This document shows positions 53,674 to 53,790 of a stretch of 53,790 bases of DNA, piece by piece. How positions within the stretch are numbered: the first letter of the stretch is position 1; every line of letters starts with the position of its first letter. A program made the position numbers and the translations under genes. This stretch comes from Candidatus Poribacteria bacterium (lineage in GTDB: Bacteria > Poribacteria > WGA-4E > WGA-3G): positions 1 through 53,790 of the forward strand of contig JAJEAG010000077.1 of assembly GCA_022824265.1 (NCBI GenBank), written 5' to 3'. The notes beneath the pieces are model-generated. The model was not told the DNA's origin and did no database searches. It saw only the letters and a program-made list of their open reading frames with translations.

Positions 53674-53790
53674 GAGTGCTTGACGAGGCAGCACTGAAAA
53701 AACATGTCGCTGATTTCCCAGACTTCACGCAAAACGAACGCGCCTCACATTTCGGCGTTTCAGTGTCTTCTATAGCCTATGGGTTGCGGA
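53509..53790 (+). mobile_element. 5' part of an IS630-family insertion sequence (runs off the window)
   Basis: The transposase N-terminal helix-turn-helix and the start of its second DNA-binding segment (N-E-R-A-S-H-F-G-V-S-V-S-S-I-A-Y-G-L-R) reach the window edge. The DDE catalytic domain must lie beyond it. The left inverted repeat was not identified with certainty; it should lie between about 53440 and 53508. The region before it (53400-53431) has a short palindromic GGCGCG / GCGCGC repeat. Confidence 0.75.

Overview
The window is an AT-rich bacterial chromosome segment with about 40 protein genes, three tRNAs and repeat-laden intergenic stretches. The gene mix includes an atypical sulfatase, SUMF1-fold proteins, LamG and discoidin-like exported proteins, Gfo/Idh/MocA and sugar-phosphate isomerase genes, MDR dehydrogenases, beta-propellers and many TPR proteins. 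It recalls Candidatus Poribacteria or a related Planctomycetes/FCB-type lineage. That placement is inferred from family content only. Diderm architecture is supported by lipoproteins and by a 2155-residue SprA-like outer-membrane protein.

Layout. 1-2850: dispersed palindromic repeats, a possible 39-residue microprotein and a sulfatase-like hydrolase. 2852-13517: UbiA-type prenyltransferase, beta-helix lipoprotein, exported jelly-roll-like protein, a BatC/BatD pair, CopD-like membrane protein, discoidin-like lipoprotein, a decayed IS200/IS605-like element, a TPR plus beta-propeller protein, FdhD and a small membrane protein. 13586-22819: carbohydrate and redox metabolism (two MDR dehydrogenases, Gfo/Idh/MocA oxidoreductase, sugar isomerase, methyltransferase, NagA, aldo/keto reductase), a SpoU methyltransferase and a SUMF1 protein. 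22929-26483: TPR protein, ECF sigma factor, zinc anti-sigma and double-VWA protein, arranged as an operon. 26590-31066: PurN, a second isomerase and three tandem LamG proteins. 31313-33898: ClpB behind a near-consensus sigma-54 promoter. 33899-34614: repeats and a MITE-like element. 34615-41082: the SprA-like protein. 41089-50968, minus strand: a membrane protein, two tRNAs, the macromolecular-synthesis cluster mutS2-dnaG-[stand-alone sigma region-2 gene]-rpoD, a TolB-like propeller and a TPR membrane protein. 51014-53790: tRNA-Gly, peroxiredoxin, exported SUMF1 protein and the 5' part of an IS630-type transposase with a -1 frameshift site.

Three observations stand out. (1) Five exported proteins of at least three different folds end in the same short tail, V-E-[PA]-x-x-K-[LF]-T-T-[TI]-W-[AG]-x-[ILV]-K. 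It looks like an undescribed C-terminal sorting or anchoring tag, and the window also encodes a SprA-like translocon candidate. (2) Between dnaG and rpoD lies an intact, well-translated gene for a 192-residue fragment of RpoD. It keeps the core-binding and -10-binding region 2 but has no regions 3 or 4. (3) Two genes have near-consensus promoters whose expected transcription start coincides with the ATG, suggesting leaderless mRNAs.
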